Shown: positions 1 through 7,266, counted from the first letter of the stretch. The stretch is 14,789 nt of DNA from Krumholzibacterium sp965370495 (GCA_965370495.1 CBDUUV010000068.1:1-14789), one strand, 5' to 3'. Notes: generated by a model not told the origin, from the letters alone. Made by a program: numbers and translations.

Positions 1-27
1 GTCCTGACCAGGCTACACGATGGGGAC
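1..27 (-). tRNA. 5' end of a tRNA gene, probably tRNA-Glu, cut by the window edge
   Basis: Read on the minus strand, bases 27 to 1 start GTCCCCA (5' acceptor strand), then TC at positions 8-9, GTGT (D stem), a D loop with AGCCTGGTCA, and GGAC. The tRNA-invariant positions U8, A14, G15, G18, G19 and A21 are all in place. A GUCCCC acceptor and a D arm ending in AGGAC are typical of bacterial tRNA-Glu. The anticodon, T arm and 3' end lie outside the window, so the identity is inferred. One oddity is that D-stem pair 12-23 is G-G, where tRNA-Glu normally has C-G. The gene lies 114 nt downstream of the stop of the DnaE-like gene, on the same strand. Confidence 0.65.
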
Positions 28-49
28 GCTGGATTATTTTGACTGATGG

Positions 50-78
50 AAGTTATCAATGCGAAGTTGCAAAGTCAA
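50..78 (-). promoter_or_regulatory. Candidate sigma-70 promoter for the tRNA gene
   Basis: On the minus strand, TTGACT (73-78, 5 of 6 to the -35 consensus) is separated by 17 nt from TAACTT (50-55). TAACTT matches the -10 consensus only at its three most conserved positions. The end of the -10 box is 22 nt from the first tRNA base, a sensible distance for a short 5' leader. The weak -10 box limits confidence. Confidence 0.35.
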
Positions 79-112
79 CTGGAAAATCGCATCACCCGCT
101 GTTATGATCTCT

Positions 113-131
113 GCCCTGATCCAGTCAGGGC
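113..131 (-). terminator. Hairpin after the DnaE-like gene, possible weak terminator
   Basis: A perfect 7-bp inverted repeat (GCCCTGA / TCAGGGC) with a 5-nt loop starts about 10 nt after the TAG stop of the DnaE-like gene. No T tract follows on either strand, so it is not a classical intrinsic terminator. It could stabilise the mRNA 3' end or separate the gene from the tRNA promoter. Confidence 0.35.
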
Positions 132-141
132 AAATCCGATT

Positions 142-2919
142 CTACCAGTCCTCATCATCCATAAAGGAAAGCTGCCTGCTGGTTTTGTCCTTTCTGGAAC
201 GTACCTGTTGGGGTGGTGAGCGAAAAAACCCGCCTGCCCTGGCGTGCTTCTCATAGAACTTCAGAGATTCCTTTTTCATATCAGAATGCTTGATCATAAG
301 GAATTCGAAAAGACCGGCATCTATAATATCGTTCACCGAACTCATTGGAAGTTCGGATGACATTCGTTCGAAAAATTCTTCGAGCAACCTGAATTCACCT
401 TTTTCGTTACGATCAGCAATGATTTTCTCAAGATCGGAATCATCAAGCGTATTCGAATAGTTAAGCGGAGCCCTGATCCCGCCAGATTCAGTTATGAATT
501 CCATCGAACTTGAATTGATATCCGCGGGAAACACTTTCTTCCGGATATGATCAAGATAATCGAGATATTTCTTCTGTCTGTCCCGAACATCCGATGTACT
601 GTTCAGGAGCGCCGCAAAATATTCATCCATATAATGTGCCTTGAGAAAAGCCGTTCTGTAACTTATATAGGCCTGTGAACAACTGAACGCCTTGTCATAT
701 GTGAATTTTATGTGATGAAGAAGAAAATCAAATATCTTCTGAGCATTTTTTTCGTCGATGCCATTTTCCATAGAGCCCCTGATAAATCTCAGCCTCGCAT
801 TAAGGAGATCGCCGGTTTCCTGTTTTCTCAACGCGTTTTCCACGATGATAGCATTTTCCCCCGTAAGAAGAGCCGAGCATCTCAATATCTCCCTTACCTG
901 TTCCCTGTATAACAGTATCCCTCTCGTCTTCTCCAGGGGAGCAGACATTGAATGGTGAGGCAGGAGCGCCTTTTCCCCTCTTTCAGAATTCTCCAGATAC
1001 TTTTGCCACAACCTGCCTTCAAGAGGGGCAGGGCGATATAAAGAAATCACATTTACCAGCTCATCAAAATTATCGGGGCCTATCCTGACCAGGAGTTCCC
1101 GTATTCCCTTGCTTTCCAGAAGATAGACTCCTGTCGTATCTCCCCTGGAAATCAGCTTGAATGTCTCTTGATCATTCAACGATACCGGGTCCCACATCTC
1201 CTTTGCCCTGGCAACACTCTTTGTGATCGTTCCAGTGGACCGCGGTTTTCCGCCTATTATTCGGATCGCCCTTTCAATCGCGGTTAAAAAGTGCAGCCTC
1301 TGTACTACCAGAACCCATCCACCGAGTTGAATGACCGCGTTGTTGTCCAGTGCTGCAAATCGCTCGTCCTCCCCTCCCATCATAAACATGACTTCCCTGT
1401 CCACCTTCCTGGGGAGAACGACCAGCCTGGACGTATTCAGGATAAAATGATGTACTCTCCCGTGAAGGGCAAAGGAAGTATGAAGAATCTTTTTGACAAC
1501 ATTATTCTCATTATACAGCCATGTAAGCCTCTCAGAGTACTCAAGCAATCCATGCAATGAGATCTTTCGTTTTTCAGAAGACACGATAGAAGCGATTTCT
1601 TCACCGAGTTCCTGTTCCACACCAAGAACATCAGCCAGTTCCCTGACCAGTGTCACAATCGAAGTTTCTTCACGGACAACCTGATAAACGATCCTGTGGC
1701 CCGATAACAACCTCTCGAGCATTAAAGAAAATTCTACTCTCGTACCTGCAGGTTTGAACAACTCTATCTGAGGAGGGATTCCGGGCCCTGATGAATTAAA
1801 GGATTCGAAAACAAGCCCGTGGCTGACAGGATCAAGAGGTACGATTCCAAGCAAATTGGCTATGCAACTTTCCAGTATCTCACTCCCCATCATCTCCAGC
1901 CTGATCCCTCTGCCCTGGCACCCAAGTATCAAGCTTCTCAGAAACAACAGGAACCCGGACAAACGTTCCCGCGAAGCACTTTCCAGCTCATCCTGTAATT
2001 CCTTTCTGCGCTGTTTTATTTCATCAGTTTTTCTGCCGCGATATTTTAGAAGAAACATCCGCTTGCATTCTTCAGCCAGAGCATCATCACTGTCAGCTTC
2101 ACCGAAAAATATAATTCGCCCGGAGCAATCGAGTTCGACATTACATCGTTCAGCTATTTTTCCGGATTCTTCAAGAGCGTCACTTACTACATAGAAAAAC
2201 GGATCCAGGTCCTTTTTCTTTTTCAAGAAATACTCGGCTTGTATTGCGGCATCCTCGCCAGGTTCATCCCCACCATCAAGAGCCCTCAACAGCGAATAAT
2301 ATACTGCCTGATCCTTCTCAGCAAACCTGTCATTGTTAGTAACGACCATCGGAACTTTCAGTTTCCCGGAAAGAACTGCCATTTTGTCGAGAACAAGTTG
2401 TTCCTTTTTTCTATTGTGATTCATTATCTCGAGAAACACATTTCCTCGGCCGAAGATTCCGAGTAATATTTCTACGACTTCTTTCTCTTTCTCTGTGTTA
2501 TCGTGTAATATCGCCTGATTGGTTTCGCCCCGGATACATCCTGTCAACACGATCAATCCATCGCGATGAAGGAGAAGCTCATCCTTTGTTACATAAATGT
2601 TATTTTCTTTTTCATAGTGCTTGGTTAGAAGAGCCGTCAGATTTCTGTATCCTGAATTGTTCTCGGCCAGAAGTGTCAAATGATAGATGCCCCCGTCACC
2701 AGTCAATGAAAGATGCTTGATCTCCGCACCAAGCAGAGGTTTGATGCCGGCGGCTTTCGCAAGTTTGTAAAACTCATAATGACCATATGTCGTCCATCGA
2801 TCTGTAAGAGCGACAGCCGGCATTCTCAAAAATGAAGCACGAGCGACGAGTTCTTCCGGTGTCATCATCCCCTGATGAGGGCTATTGATACTATGGACAT
2901 GCAGTGGTATATAAGACAA
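142..2919 (-). CDS. DNA polymerase III alpha (DnaE) homolog with degenerate active sites, probably non-catalytic
   Basis: This is a 925-residue DnaE-family protein, against about 1,050-1,200 for the family. A PHP domain (about 3-270) opens with HVH at 7-9. The palm follows, then fingers with RGDTTGVYLLESKG (592-605), SLYRPAPLEG (626-635), RGILLYREQV (666-675) and a degenerate lysine-rich motif near 695-700 and 740-763. An HhH-like region covers about 796-874. The palm motif PDxDxDF is replaced by PPQIELFKP (382-390). The segment matching the third catalytic Asp (532-545) has no acidic residue. PHP ligands H7, H9, E66, H101 and C128 are kept, while others read Q16, R41, N196 and R198. The OB-fold and tau-binding tail are missing, and the end carries QLSFM (916-920), like a beta-clamp motif. 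The start is TTG: an in-frame TAA lies just upstream, GGGAG (2927-2931) sits 7 nt away, and the next ATG would remove HVH. The fold is sure. Loss of activity is inferred from missing residues; a scaffold or repair-accessory role is speculation. Confidence 0.9.
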   Translation of the reverse strand: MSYIPLHVHSINSPHQGMMTPEELVARASFLRMPAVALTDRWTTYGHYEFYKLAKAAGIKPLLGAEIKHLSLTGDGGIYHLTLLAENNSGYRNLTALLTKHYEKENNIYVTKDELLLHRDGLIVLTGCIRGETNQAILHDNTEKEKEVVEILLGIFGRGNVFLEIMNHNRKKEQLVLDKMAVLSGKLKVPMVVTNNDRFAEKDQAVYYSLLRALDGGDEPGEDAAIQAEYFLKKKKDLDPFFYVVSDALEESGKIAERCNVELDCSGRIIFFGEADSDDALAEECKRMFLLKYRGRKTDEIKQRRKELQDELESASRERLSGFLLFLRSLILGCQGRGIRLEMMGSEILESCIANLLGIVPLDPVSHGLVFESFNSSGPGIPPQIELFKPAGTRVEFSLMLERLLSGHRIVYQVVREETSIVTLVRELADVLGVEQELGEEIASIVSSEKRKISLHGLLEYSERLTWLYNENNVVKKILHTSFALHGRVHHFILNTSRLVVLPRKVDREVMFMMGGEDERFAALDNNAVIQLGGWVLVVQRLHFLTAIERAIRIIGGKPRSTGTITKSVARAKEMWDPVSLNDQETFKLISRGDTTGVYLLESKGIRELLVRIGPDNFDELVNVISLYRPAPLEGRLWQKYLENSERGEKALLPHHSMSAPLEKTRGILLYREQVREILRCSALLTGENAIIVENALRKQETGDLLNARLRFIRGSMENGIDEKNAQKIFDFLLHHIKFTYDKAFSCSQAYISYRTAFLKAHYMDEYFAALLNSTSDVRDRQKKYLDYLDHIRKKVFPADINSSSMEFITESGGIRAPLNYSNTLDDSDLEKIIADRNEKGEFRLLEEFFERMSSELPMSSVNDIIDAGLFEFLMIKHSDMKKESLKFYEKHARAGGFFRSPPQQVRSRKDKTSRQLSFMDDEDW

Positions 2920-2926
2920 TCCCCTT

Positions 2927-2931
2927 CTCCC
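2927..2931 (-). promoter_or_regulatory. Shine-Dalgarno site deciding the TTG start of the DnaE-like gene
   Basis: GGGAG on the minus strand lies 7 nt before TTG (2917-2919). A TAA in the same frame five codons before TTG rules out a longer product. Starting at the first ATG codons (residues 18-19) would delete the HVH metal motif of the PHP domain. Confidence 0.6.
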
Positions 2932-3078
2932 TTACAGCCTGAAGCACATGGCATGAGGCTATCATCGGGATTGTGATGAATAAACACCTCCCTTTCAATA
3001 TAAATATTTAACATTCAGAAACTGATAGAATGCCCGGTCTTTTCCAGGAAATTGTCTGGACCTGTCAGATGTTGTTCT

Positions 3079-3861
3079 CTACCGCCGCCTGGCAATGACC
3101 AGGACCGCAGTTGAAAGGAAGGGGAAGCGTGTTGTGTCGTTCCTGAATATCGTCGTCCGCAAAGCTCTTTTCAGCCAGCCCCAGCTCACTACATCCATCG
3201 GGGCTGTTATGTATAGCTCCTCCACTATGTCGAAGCCAGCCGACTCGACCTTCCCGCAGATCTCCCTTCGAGAGTATATCCTCGCCCTTGCCCACCGGTC
3301 GTGTACAGGCGTTGGAATCCAGCTGAAGAAAGGGACCCTGTTCCAGGGGAGAAGAGGGAGGTTCGCCCCGTGCGTTTCGAATATCCACCACCTGTTGGGG
3401 ACCGATATGGCGAGAAGCCCTCCGGGCCTGATCACCCTCGCCAGTTCAGAGAGAACCTGACGCTCGTGCTCGACATGCTCGAGTACCTCGAAGGAAACGG
3501 CACAGTCGACCGAACTGTCACGAAGGGGAAAATGGTCACCGTCATACGCAAGCGGAAGAATGATACCCTGTTGTCCTCTCGCGAAGGCTCCTGCCCTGAG
3601 CTCTCTGAGAAGGGGCAGGCTGACATCGAGACCGATGACGGAGGAGAACTCCCCGGCGAAGAGACAGGTCTGGGCACCGCTTCCACATCCGAAATCCAGG
3701 AGGACCCCCTCGCGGAACGGGATTCGTTCGCTTACAAGACGGTGCCTTCGAACGATAATCAGATTGTCCTCGCCGGCCGGCTTCCCGGCTGCGAGATTGA
3801 CAGGAGTTGTATCTTTATTCATCACGATATGTTCATTCCCTGCTTTTCTTCCTGCTTTCAC
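3079..3861 (-). CDS. Class I SAM-dependent methyltransferase (Methyltransf_11 type)
   Basis: This is a 260-residue Rossmann-fold methyltransferase; the substrate is unknown. Motif I is LLDFGCGSGAQT (54-65), the acidic residue at the end of strand 2 is D79 in GLDVS, and the post-motif stretch has DGDHFPL (107-113). VSFEVLEHVEHE (122-133) is the usual motif with the EHV signature, and RPGGLLAISVPN (145-156) is the strand-5 motif. A C-terminal extension rich in Trp, Phe and Pro (155-185) may shape the acceptor site. There is no signal peptide or membrane segment. The frame opens with GTG and no clear ribosome site. ATG at 3820-3822 (residue 14) is an equally possible start, since homology begins only near residue 30. 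The gene is clearly richer in GC than its neighbours (about 62% in lines sampled) and diverges from the acetoacetyl-CoA synthetase gene. Related enzymes act on quinones, lipids or cell-surface glycans; nothing here chooses among them. Confidence 0.85.
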   Translation of the reverse strand: MKAGRKAGNEHIVMNKDTTPVNLAAGKPAGEDNLIIVRRHRLVSERIPFREGVLLDFGCGSGAQTCLFAGEFSSVIGLDVSLPLLRELRAGAFARGQQGIILPLAYDGDHFPLRDSSVDCAVSFEVLEHVEHERQVLSELARVIRPGGLLAISVPNRWWIFETHGANLPLLPWNRVPFFSWIPTPVHDRWARARIYSRREICGKVESAGFDIVEELYITAPMDVVSWGWLKRALRTTIFRNDTTRFPFLSTAVLVIARRR

Positions 3862-3940
3862 GCTGTTTCACAATACCATACCGGCTCTTCGAATTTAAGG
3901 CAAAATATCCAGGGTCAGGGGATAAAACCCAAGTTTCTTT

Positions 3941-3969
3941 TTGACCTTGAAGCGATAAGCAGATAGAAT
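3941..3969 (+). promoter_or_regulatory. Sigma-70-type promoter of the acetoacetyl-CoA synthetase gene
   Basis: TTGACC (3941-3946), a 17-nt spacer and TAGAAT (3964-3969) match the -35 and -10 consensus at 5 of 6 positions each. Transcription would start near 3976, giving a leader of about 48 nt before ATG 4024. This argues against using the in-frame TTG at 3976, which would fall at the transcript start. Confidence 0.65.
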
Positions 3970-4023
3970 GCAGCCTTGGCTGCGGCAAGGCGATCTGAAT
4001 ACGAAGGAAAGGAAGAATGCTGG

Positions 4024-5979
4024 ATGGGTAGACGCATGTGGACCCCCTCCGAAGAGAGGGCAAAAAGCACGAACATGTTCAAATTCATGAACTACGTGAA
4101 CGACAGATATGAAAAAAACTTCATCAATTACGATCAGCTCTGGGAGTGGTCAATCGACGATCTCTCCTCTCTCTGGGAATCTTTGTGGGATTATCTGAAA
4201 ATCAGCCATTCAAAACCATATGATAAAATCATCGTGGATGGCGACAGGATGCCGGGTACAAAATGGTTCACAGGAACCAGGTTGAATTTCGCCGAAAACC
4301 TGCTTCGTTACAGAGATGACAGGCTGGCAATCATTGCTACAGGAGAATCCGAAGAGACCGTCCGGATCACATATGCCGAGCTGTATGATAAAGTAGCCCG
4401 ACTGGCAAAATCGATGAGGGATATCGGTATTACTTCCAAAGACAGGATCGTGGGATTCATGCCGAATATACCTGAGGCAATAATAGCGATGCTCGCGGCT
4501 ACAAGCATAGGCGCGCAATGGTCGTCGTGTTCTCCCGATTTTGGTATAAAAGGCGTACTGGACAGGTTTGGCCAGATCAAACCCAAACTGTTATTCACTG
4601 CGAACGGGTATTCCTATAACGGAAAACTTTTCGACTCACTGGAAAAAATCTCAGGTATCCTTGAAGGGCTCGATTCTGTCGAGAAAGTAATCGTAATCCC
4701 CTATACTGAAACAAACCCCGACATTAAACGTGTTTCGAAGAGCATCCTTTACGAAGATTTCATCTCGAAAGAAAAAGATCTGGAGATAGAGTTCGAACAG
4801 CTTCCTTTCGACCACCCCCTCTACATAATGTACTCATCGGGCACAACGGGCCTTCCAAAATGCATGGTGCAAAGCGCAGGTGGCATCCTTGTCCACCAGA
4901 TGAAAGAACTCGCCCTGCACACCGACCTGAAGAGAGAAGACAGGATCTTCTACTTTACTACATGCGGGTGGATGATGTGGAACTGGCTCACCTGTTCTCT
5001 TGCCCTCGGAGCGACGATAGTGCTGTTCGATGGATCACCCTTCTACCCGGATCCAGGTGTGCTTTTCAAACTGGTGGAAGATGAGAAAGTAACAATCTTC
5101 GGTACCAGTGCCAAGTATCTCTCGGCCGTCAACAGAGCCGGTTACAAACCGGCAGACAACTATGACCTGAGTACTCTCAAAGCTGTACTTTCCACCGGTT
5201 CCCCCCTGCACCTGAGTGAATTTGATTTCGTCTATGAAGATATCAAAAAGGACCTCTGCCTGTCATCTATCGCCGGTGGTACCGACCTGAACGGATGTTT
5301 TGCTGCAGGCAACCCGATGGAGCCCGTTTACAGGGGCGAACTCCAGTGCCGAACACTCGGCATGAACGTAAGGGCATTCGACACTGATGGAAATTCAGTG
5401 GAACAACAGCAGGGGGAACTCGTCTGTACATCCCCTTTCCCCTCCATGCCGATATACTTCTGGAACGACAAGGATGGAGAAAAATACCACAAGGCCTATT
5501 TCGATGTTTACCCGAATATATGGCGACACGGGGATTTCATAGAAATCACCGAAAACAAGGGTGTAATAATGTACGGCAGATCCGATGCCACCCTTAATCC
5601 CGGCGGTGTCCGGATAGGAACCGCCGAGATATACCGACAGGTCGACACAATAGAAGAAATCAGGGACAGTCTTGTGATAGGACAGGAATGGGAAGATGAT
5701 ATACGTGTCATCCTCTTTGTGATCCTTGCCGACGATATCGAACTCACGGAAGAGCTGAAAACAAAGATCAAAAATACGATCCGGAAAAACACATCTCCAA
5801 GACATACTCCGTCAAAAATCATCCAGATCGATGATATTCCTTATACCATCAACATGAAGAAAGTAGAGATCGCGGTAAAAAACATCCTTCACAACAAACC
5901 TGTTACTAACCAGGACGCCCTGAGAAATCCGGAATCTCTTGAATTGTACAGGGATATCCCGGAACTTACGGAAAATTAA
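4024..5979 (+). CDS. aacS: Acetoacetyl-CoA synthetase (acetoacetate--CoA ligase)
   Basis: This cytoplasmic ANL-family enzyme activates acetoacetate with ATP and CoA to acetoacetyl-CoA, AMP and PPi. The start chosen is ATG 4024, preceded by a purine-rich site ending in AGGAAG with 8-nt spacing, which gives 651 residues, the usual family length. The N-terminus has the family hallmark MWTPSEE (5-11) and the cap region with WFTGTRLNFAENLL (81-94). The AMP-binding loop is YSSGTTGLPK (270-279). Later core motifs are WRHGDF (500-505) and GRSDATLNPGGVRIG (518-532). The C-terminal lid has NMKKVEIAVKN (610-620), where a lysine supplies the adenylation contact. The gene stands alone behind its own promoter and converges on the thiolase/DUF35/acyl-CoA dehydrogenase operon, sharing its terminator. 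Acetoacetyl-CoA made here could feed thiolysis to acetyl-CoA or polymer/ketone metabolism. The family assignment is firm; specificity for acetoacetate over other 3-keto acids is taken from the family. Confidence 0.93.
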   Translation: MGRRMWTPSEERAKSTNMFKFMNYVNDRYEKNFINYDQLWEWSIDDLSSLWESLWDYLKISHSKPYDKIIVDGDRMPGTKWFTGTRLNFAENLLRYRDDRLAIIATGESEETVRITYAELYDKVARLAKSMRDIGITSKDRIVGFMPNIPEAIIAMLAATSIGAQWSSCSPDFGIKGVLDRFGQIKPKLLFTANGYSYNGKLFDSLEKISGILEGLDSVEKVIVIPYTETNPDIKRVSKSILYEDFISKEKDLEIEFEQLPFDHPLYIMYSSGTTGLPKCMVQSAGGILVHQMKELALHTDLKREDRIFYFTTCGWMMWNWLTCSLALGATIVLFDGSPFYPDPGVLFKLVEDEKVTIFGTSAKYLSAVNRAGYKPADNYDLSTLKAVLSTGSPLHLSEFDFVYEDIKKDLCLSSIAGGTDLNGCFAAGNPMEPVYRGELQCRTLGMNVRAFDTDGNSVEQQQGELVCTSPFPSMPIYFWNDKDGEKYHKAYFDVYPNIWRHGDFIEITENKGVIMYGRSDATLNPGGVRIGTAEIYRQVDTIEEIRDSLVIGQEWEDDIRVILFVILADDIELTEELKTKIKNTIRKNTSPRHTPSKIIQIDDIPYTINMKKVEIAVKNILHNKPVTNQDALRNPESLELYRDIPELTEN

Positions 5980-5994
5980 ATCCACTGAAGACCG

Positions 5995-6040
5995 AAAAAA
6001 AGGCTGCTGACACGATCATGCGATCATTCAACAGCCTTTT
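5995..6040. terminator. Bidirectional intrinsic terminator between convergent genes
   Basis: The arms GGCTGCTGA (6002-6010) and TCAACAGCC (6028-6036) form a 9-bp stem with one C-A mismatch. Inside them, GATC-ATGC-GATC can extend the hairpin. A run of seven A (5995-6001) precedes the stem and TTTT (6037-6040) follows it, so the minus-strand transcript ends in seven U and the plus-strand one in four U. It serves the acetoacetyl-CoA synthetase gene from one side and the acyl-CoA dehydrogenase operon from the other, probably more strongly for the latter. Confidence 0.85.
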
Positions 6041-6069
6041 CATATAACGTCGCCGGATCCTGTCAATCC

Positions 6070-7215
6070 TTAAAAGTCAAAACACCCGATATGTCTCGAG
6101 ATCACCAACCTCTGAATCTCGGAAGTACCTTCCCCGATCGTGAGAAGCTTGTAGTCGCGGTAAAAACGTTCGATGTCATACTCCTTCATCAGGCCATACC
6201 CGCCAAAGATCTGAACAGCTTCATTCACAACCTGTCCCATAACTTCCGAACAGTACAATTTGGACATCGCCGCCTGTTTGGAGAAAGGTTTTCCCTCATC
6301 CTTCAATATACACGCTTTGTACAGGAGAGCCCGGGCAGCTTCGATCCCGGTTGCCATATCGGCCAGCTTAAATGAATTCACCTGGAAAGTAGAAATCGGT
6401 TTACCGAACTGTTCACGCTGTTTGGCGTATTTCAAGGCCAGTTCAAAGGCGCCCTGGGCACCACCCAACCCCATAGCAGCGATCGCAAGCCTGCCGTTAT
6501 CGAGTGTTTCGAGCATCTGGTGGAATCCTTCTCCTCTTTTGCCCAAAAGGTTTTCTTCGGGTACGCTGCATTCTTCGAAGAACAACTCCCCGGTATCCGA
6601 GGCTCTCCACATCATCTTTCCAGTCATCTTTTTTGCTTCAAAGCCTGGAGTACCATTCGGAACAAGGATGCAGGACATTTCCTTTTTCCCGTCAGGGCGT
6701 TCCCCTGTTATTGCCTGCACAACGCATATGGCAGACATCGGAGAGGATGAATTCGTAATGAATATCTTGCTGCCGTTTATCACCCACCGGCCATTATCCA
6801 GCTTCGCCGAAGTCTTGCTTGCACCCGCATCTGAACCGGCATCCGGTTCAGTGAGCCCAAAAGAAGCGAGAATCTCACCTTTGCAGAGACGGGGAAGCCA
6901 TTCTTCCTTCTGCTTTTCATTCCCATAGTAGTAGATCGGCCCTATTCCGAGTGAATTTCCGGCGGCTACCGTAGCTGCCTGCGAACCGTCTATCCTCGCT
7001 ATCTCCTCTACCGCGATTATATATGAGAGGTACCCCATCCCGGAGCCACCGTATTTCTCATCAACGACAATGCCAAACAAGCCCATATCAGCCATCTTGC
7101 GTGTCAACTCTACAGAGAATTCTTCATTCTCGTCCAGATCCCGGGCTTTGAGCGTTATCTCGTTTTCAGCAAAATCCCTGATCGCTTCCCTAAACACCCT
7201 TTGATCTTCAGACAA
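6070..7215 (-). CDS. Acyl-CoA dehydrogenase (FAD)
   Basis: This soluble flavoenzyme oxidises an acyl-CoA to the 2,3-enoyl-CoA and usually passes electrons to ETF. It has 381 residues from the TTG at 7215, close to the family length of about 380. The order is N-terminal helical domain (EDQRVFREAIRDFAENEI, 3-20), FAD/substrate loop LTEPDAGSDAGAS (121-133), beta domain with GSKIFITN (148-155), REQFGKP (267-273) and FGGYGLMKEYDIERFYRDYK (337-356). IGEGTSEIQ (360-368) follows, where E362 is the expected catalytic base. This points to the short/medium-chain or glutaryl/butyryl-type group; chain length cannot be fixed. It is the last gene of the thiolase-DUF35-dehydrogenase operon and ends 30 nt before a strong terminator. 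The start is odd: the perfect AGGAGG at 7234-7239 is 18 nt from this TTG but 6 nt from ATC 7225-7227. An ATC start would give the familiar family beginning M-x-[FY]-G-L-S-E-[DE]-Q. The true protein is probably four residues longer. Confidence 0.93.
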   Translation of the reverse strand: MSEDQRVFREAIRDFAENEITLKARDLDENEEFSVELTRKMADMGLFGIVVDEKYGGSGMGYLSYIIAVEEIARIDGSQAATVAAGNSLGIGPIYYYGNEKQKEEWLPRLCKGEILASFGLTEPDAGSDAGASKTSAKLDNGRWVINGSKIFITNSSSPMSAICVVQAITGERPDGKKEMSCILVPNGTPGFEAKKMTGKMMWRASDTGELFFEECSVPEENLLGKRGEGFHQMLETLDNGRLAIAAMGLGGAQGAFELALKYAKQREQFGKPISTFQVNSFKLADMATGIEAARALLYKACILKDEGKPFSKQAAMSKLYCSEVMGQVVNEAVQIFGGYGLMKEYDIERFYRDYKLLTIGEGTSEIQRLVISRHIGCFDF

Positions 7216-7233
7216 CCCGTAATAGATTATATG

Positions 7234-7239
7234 CCTCCT
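7234..7239 (-). promoter_or_regulatory. Perfect Shine-Dalgarno of the acyl-CoA dehydrogenase gene, pointing at a non-standard start
   Basis: AGGAGG on the minus strand is followed by CATATA and then ATC (7225-7227), in the dehydrogenase frame. No ATG or GTG lies at a usable distance. The nearest standard start is TTG 7213-7215, 18 nt away. Confidence 0.7.
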
Positions 7240-7266
7240 GGTTATAGCTTTTATATCCAGTTACTT

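Noticed and set aside
142..2919. Reading the DnaE homolog as an active ImuC/DnaE2 of a translesion cassette
   Set aside because: The catalytic aspartates are missing and no ImuA, ImuB or LexA box was found in the window, although sequence to the left is not visible.
3301..3966. Long plus-strand open frame (221 codons) over the methyltransferase gene
   Set aside because: It lies antisense to a gene with clear SAM-methyltransferase motifs. GC-rich coding DNA leaves such shadow frames open, the product has no recognisable domain, and it has no ribosome site.
3976..4023. TTG 3976 as start of the acetoacetyl-CoA synthetase
   Set aside because: It falls at the predicted transcription start, has no ribosome site, and adds 16 residues not expected before the family's N-terminal MWTPSEE.
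6260..6928. Plus-strand 222-codon frame opposite the acyl-CoA dehydrogenase
   Set aside because: It is antisense to a well-conserved enzyme, with low-complexity Ser/Pro-rich composition typical of a shadow frame.
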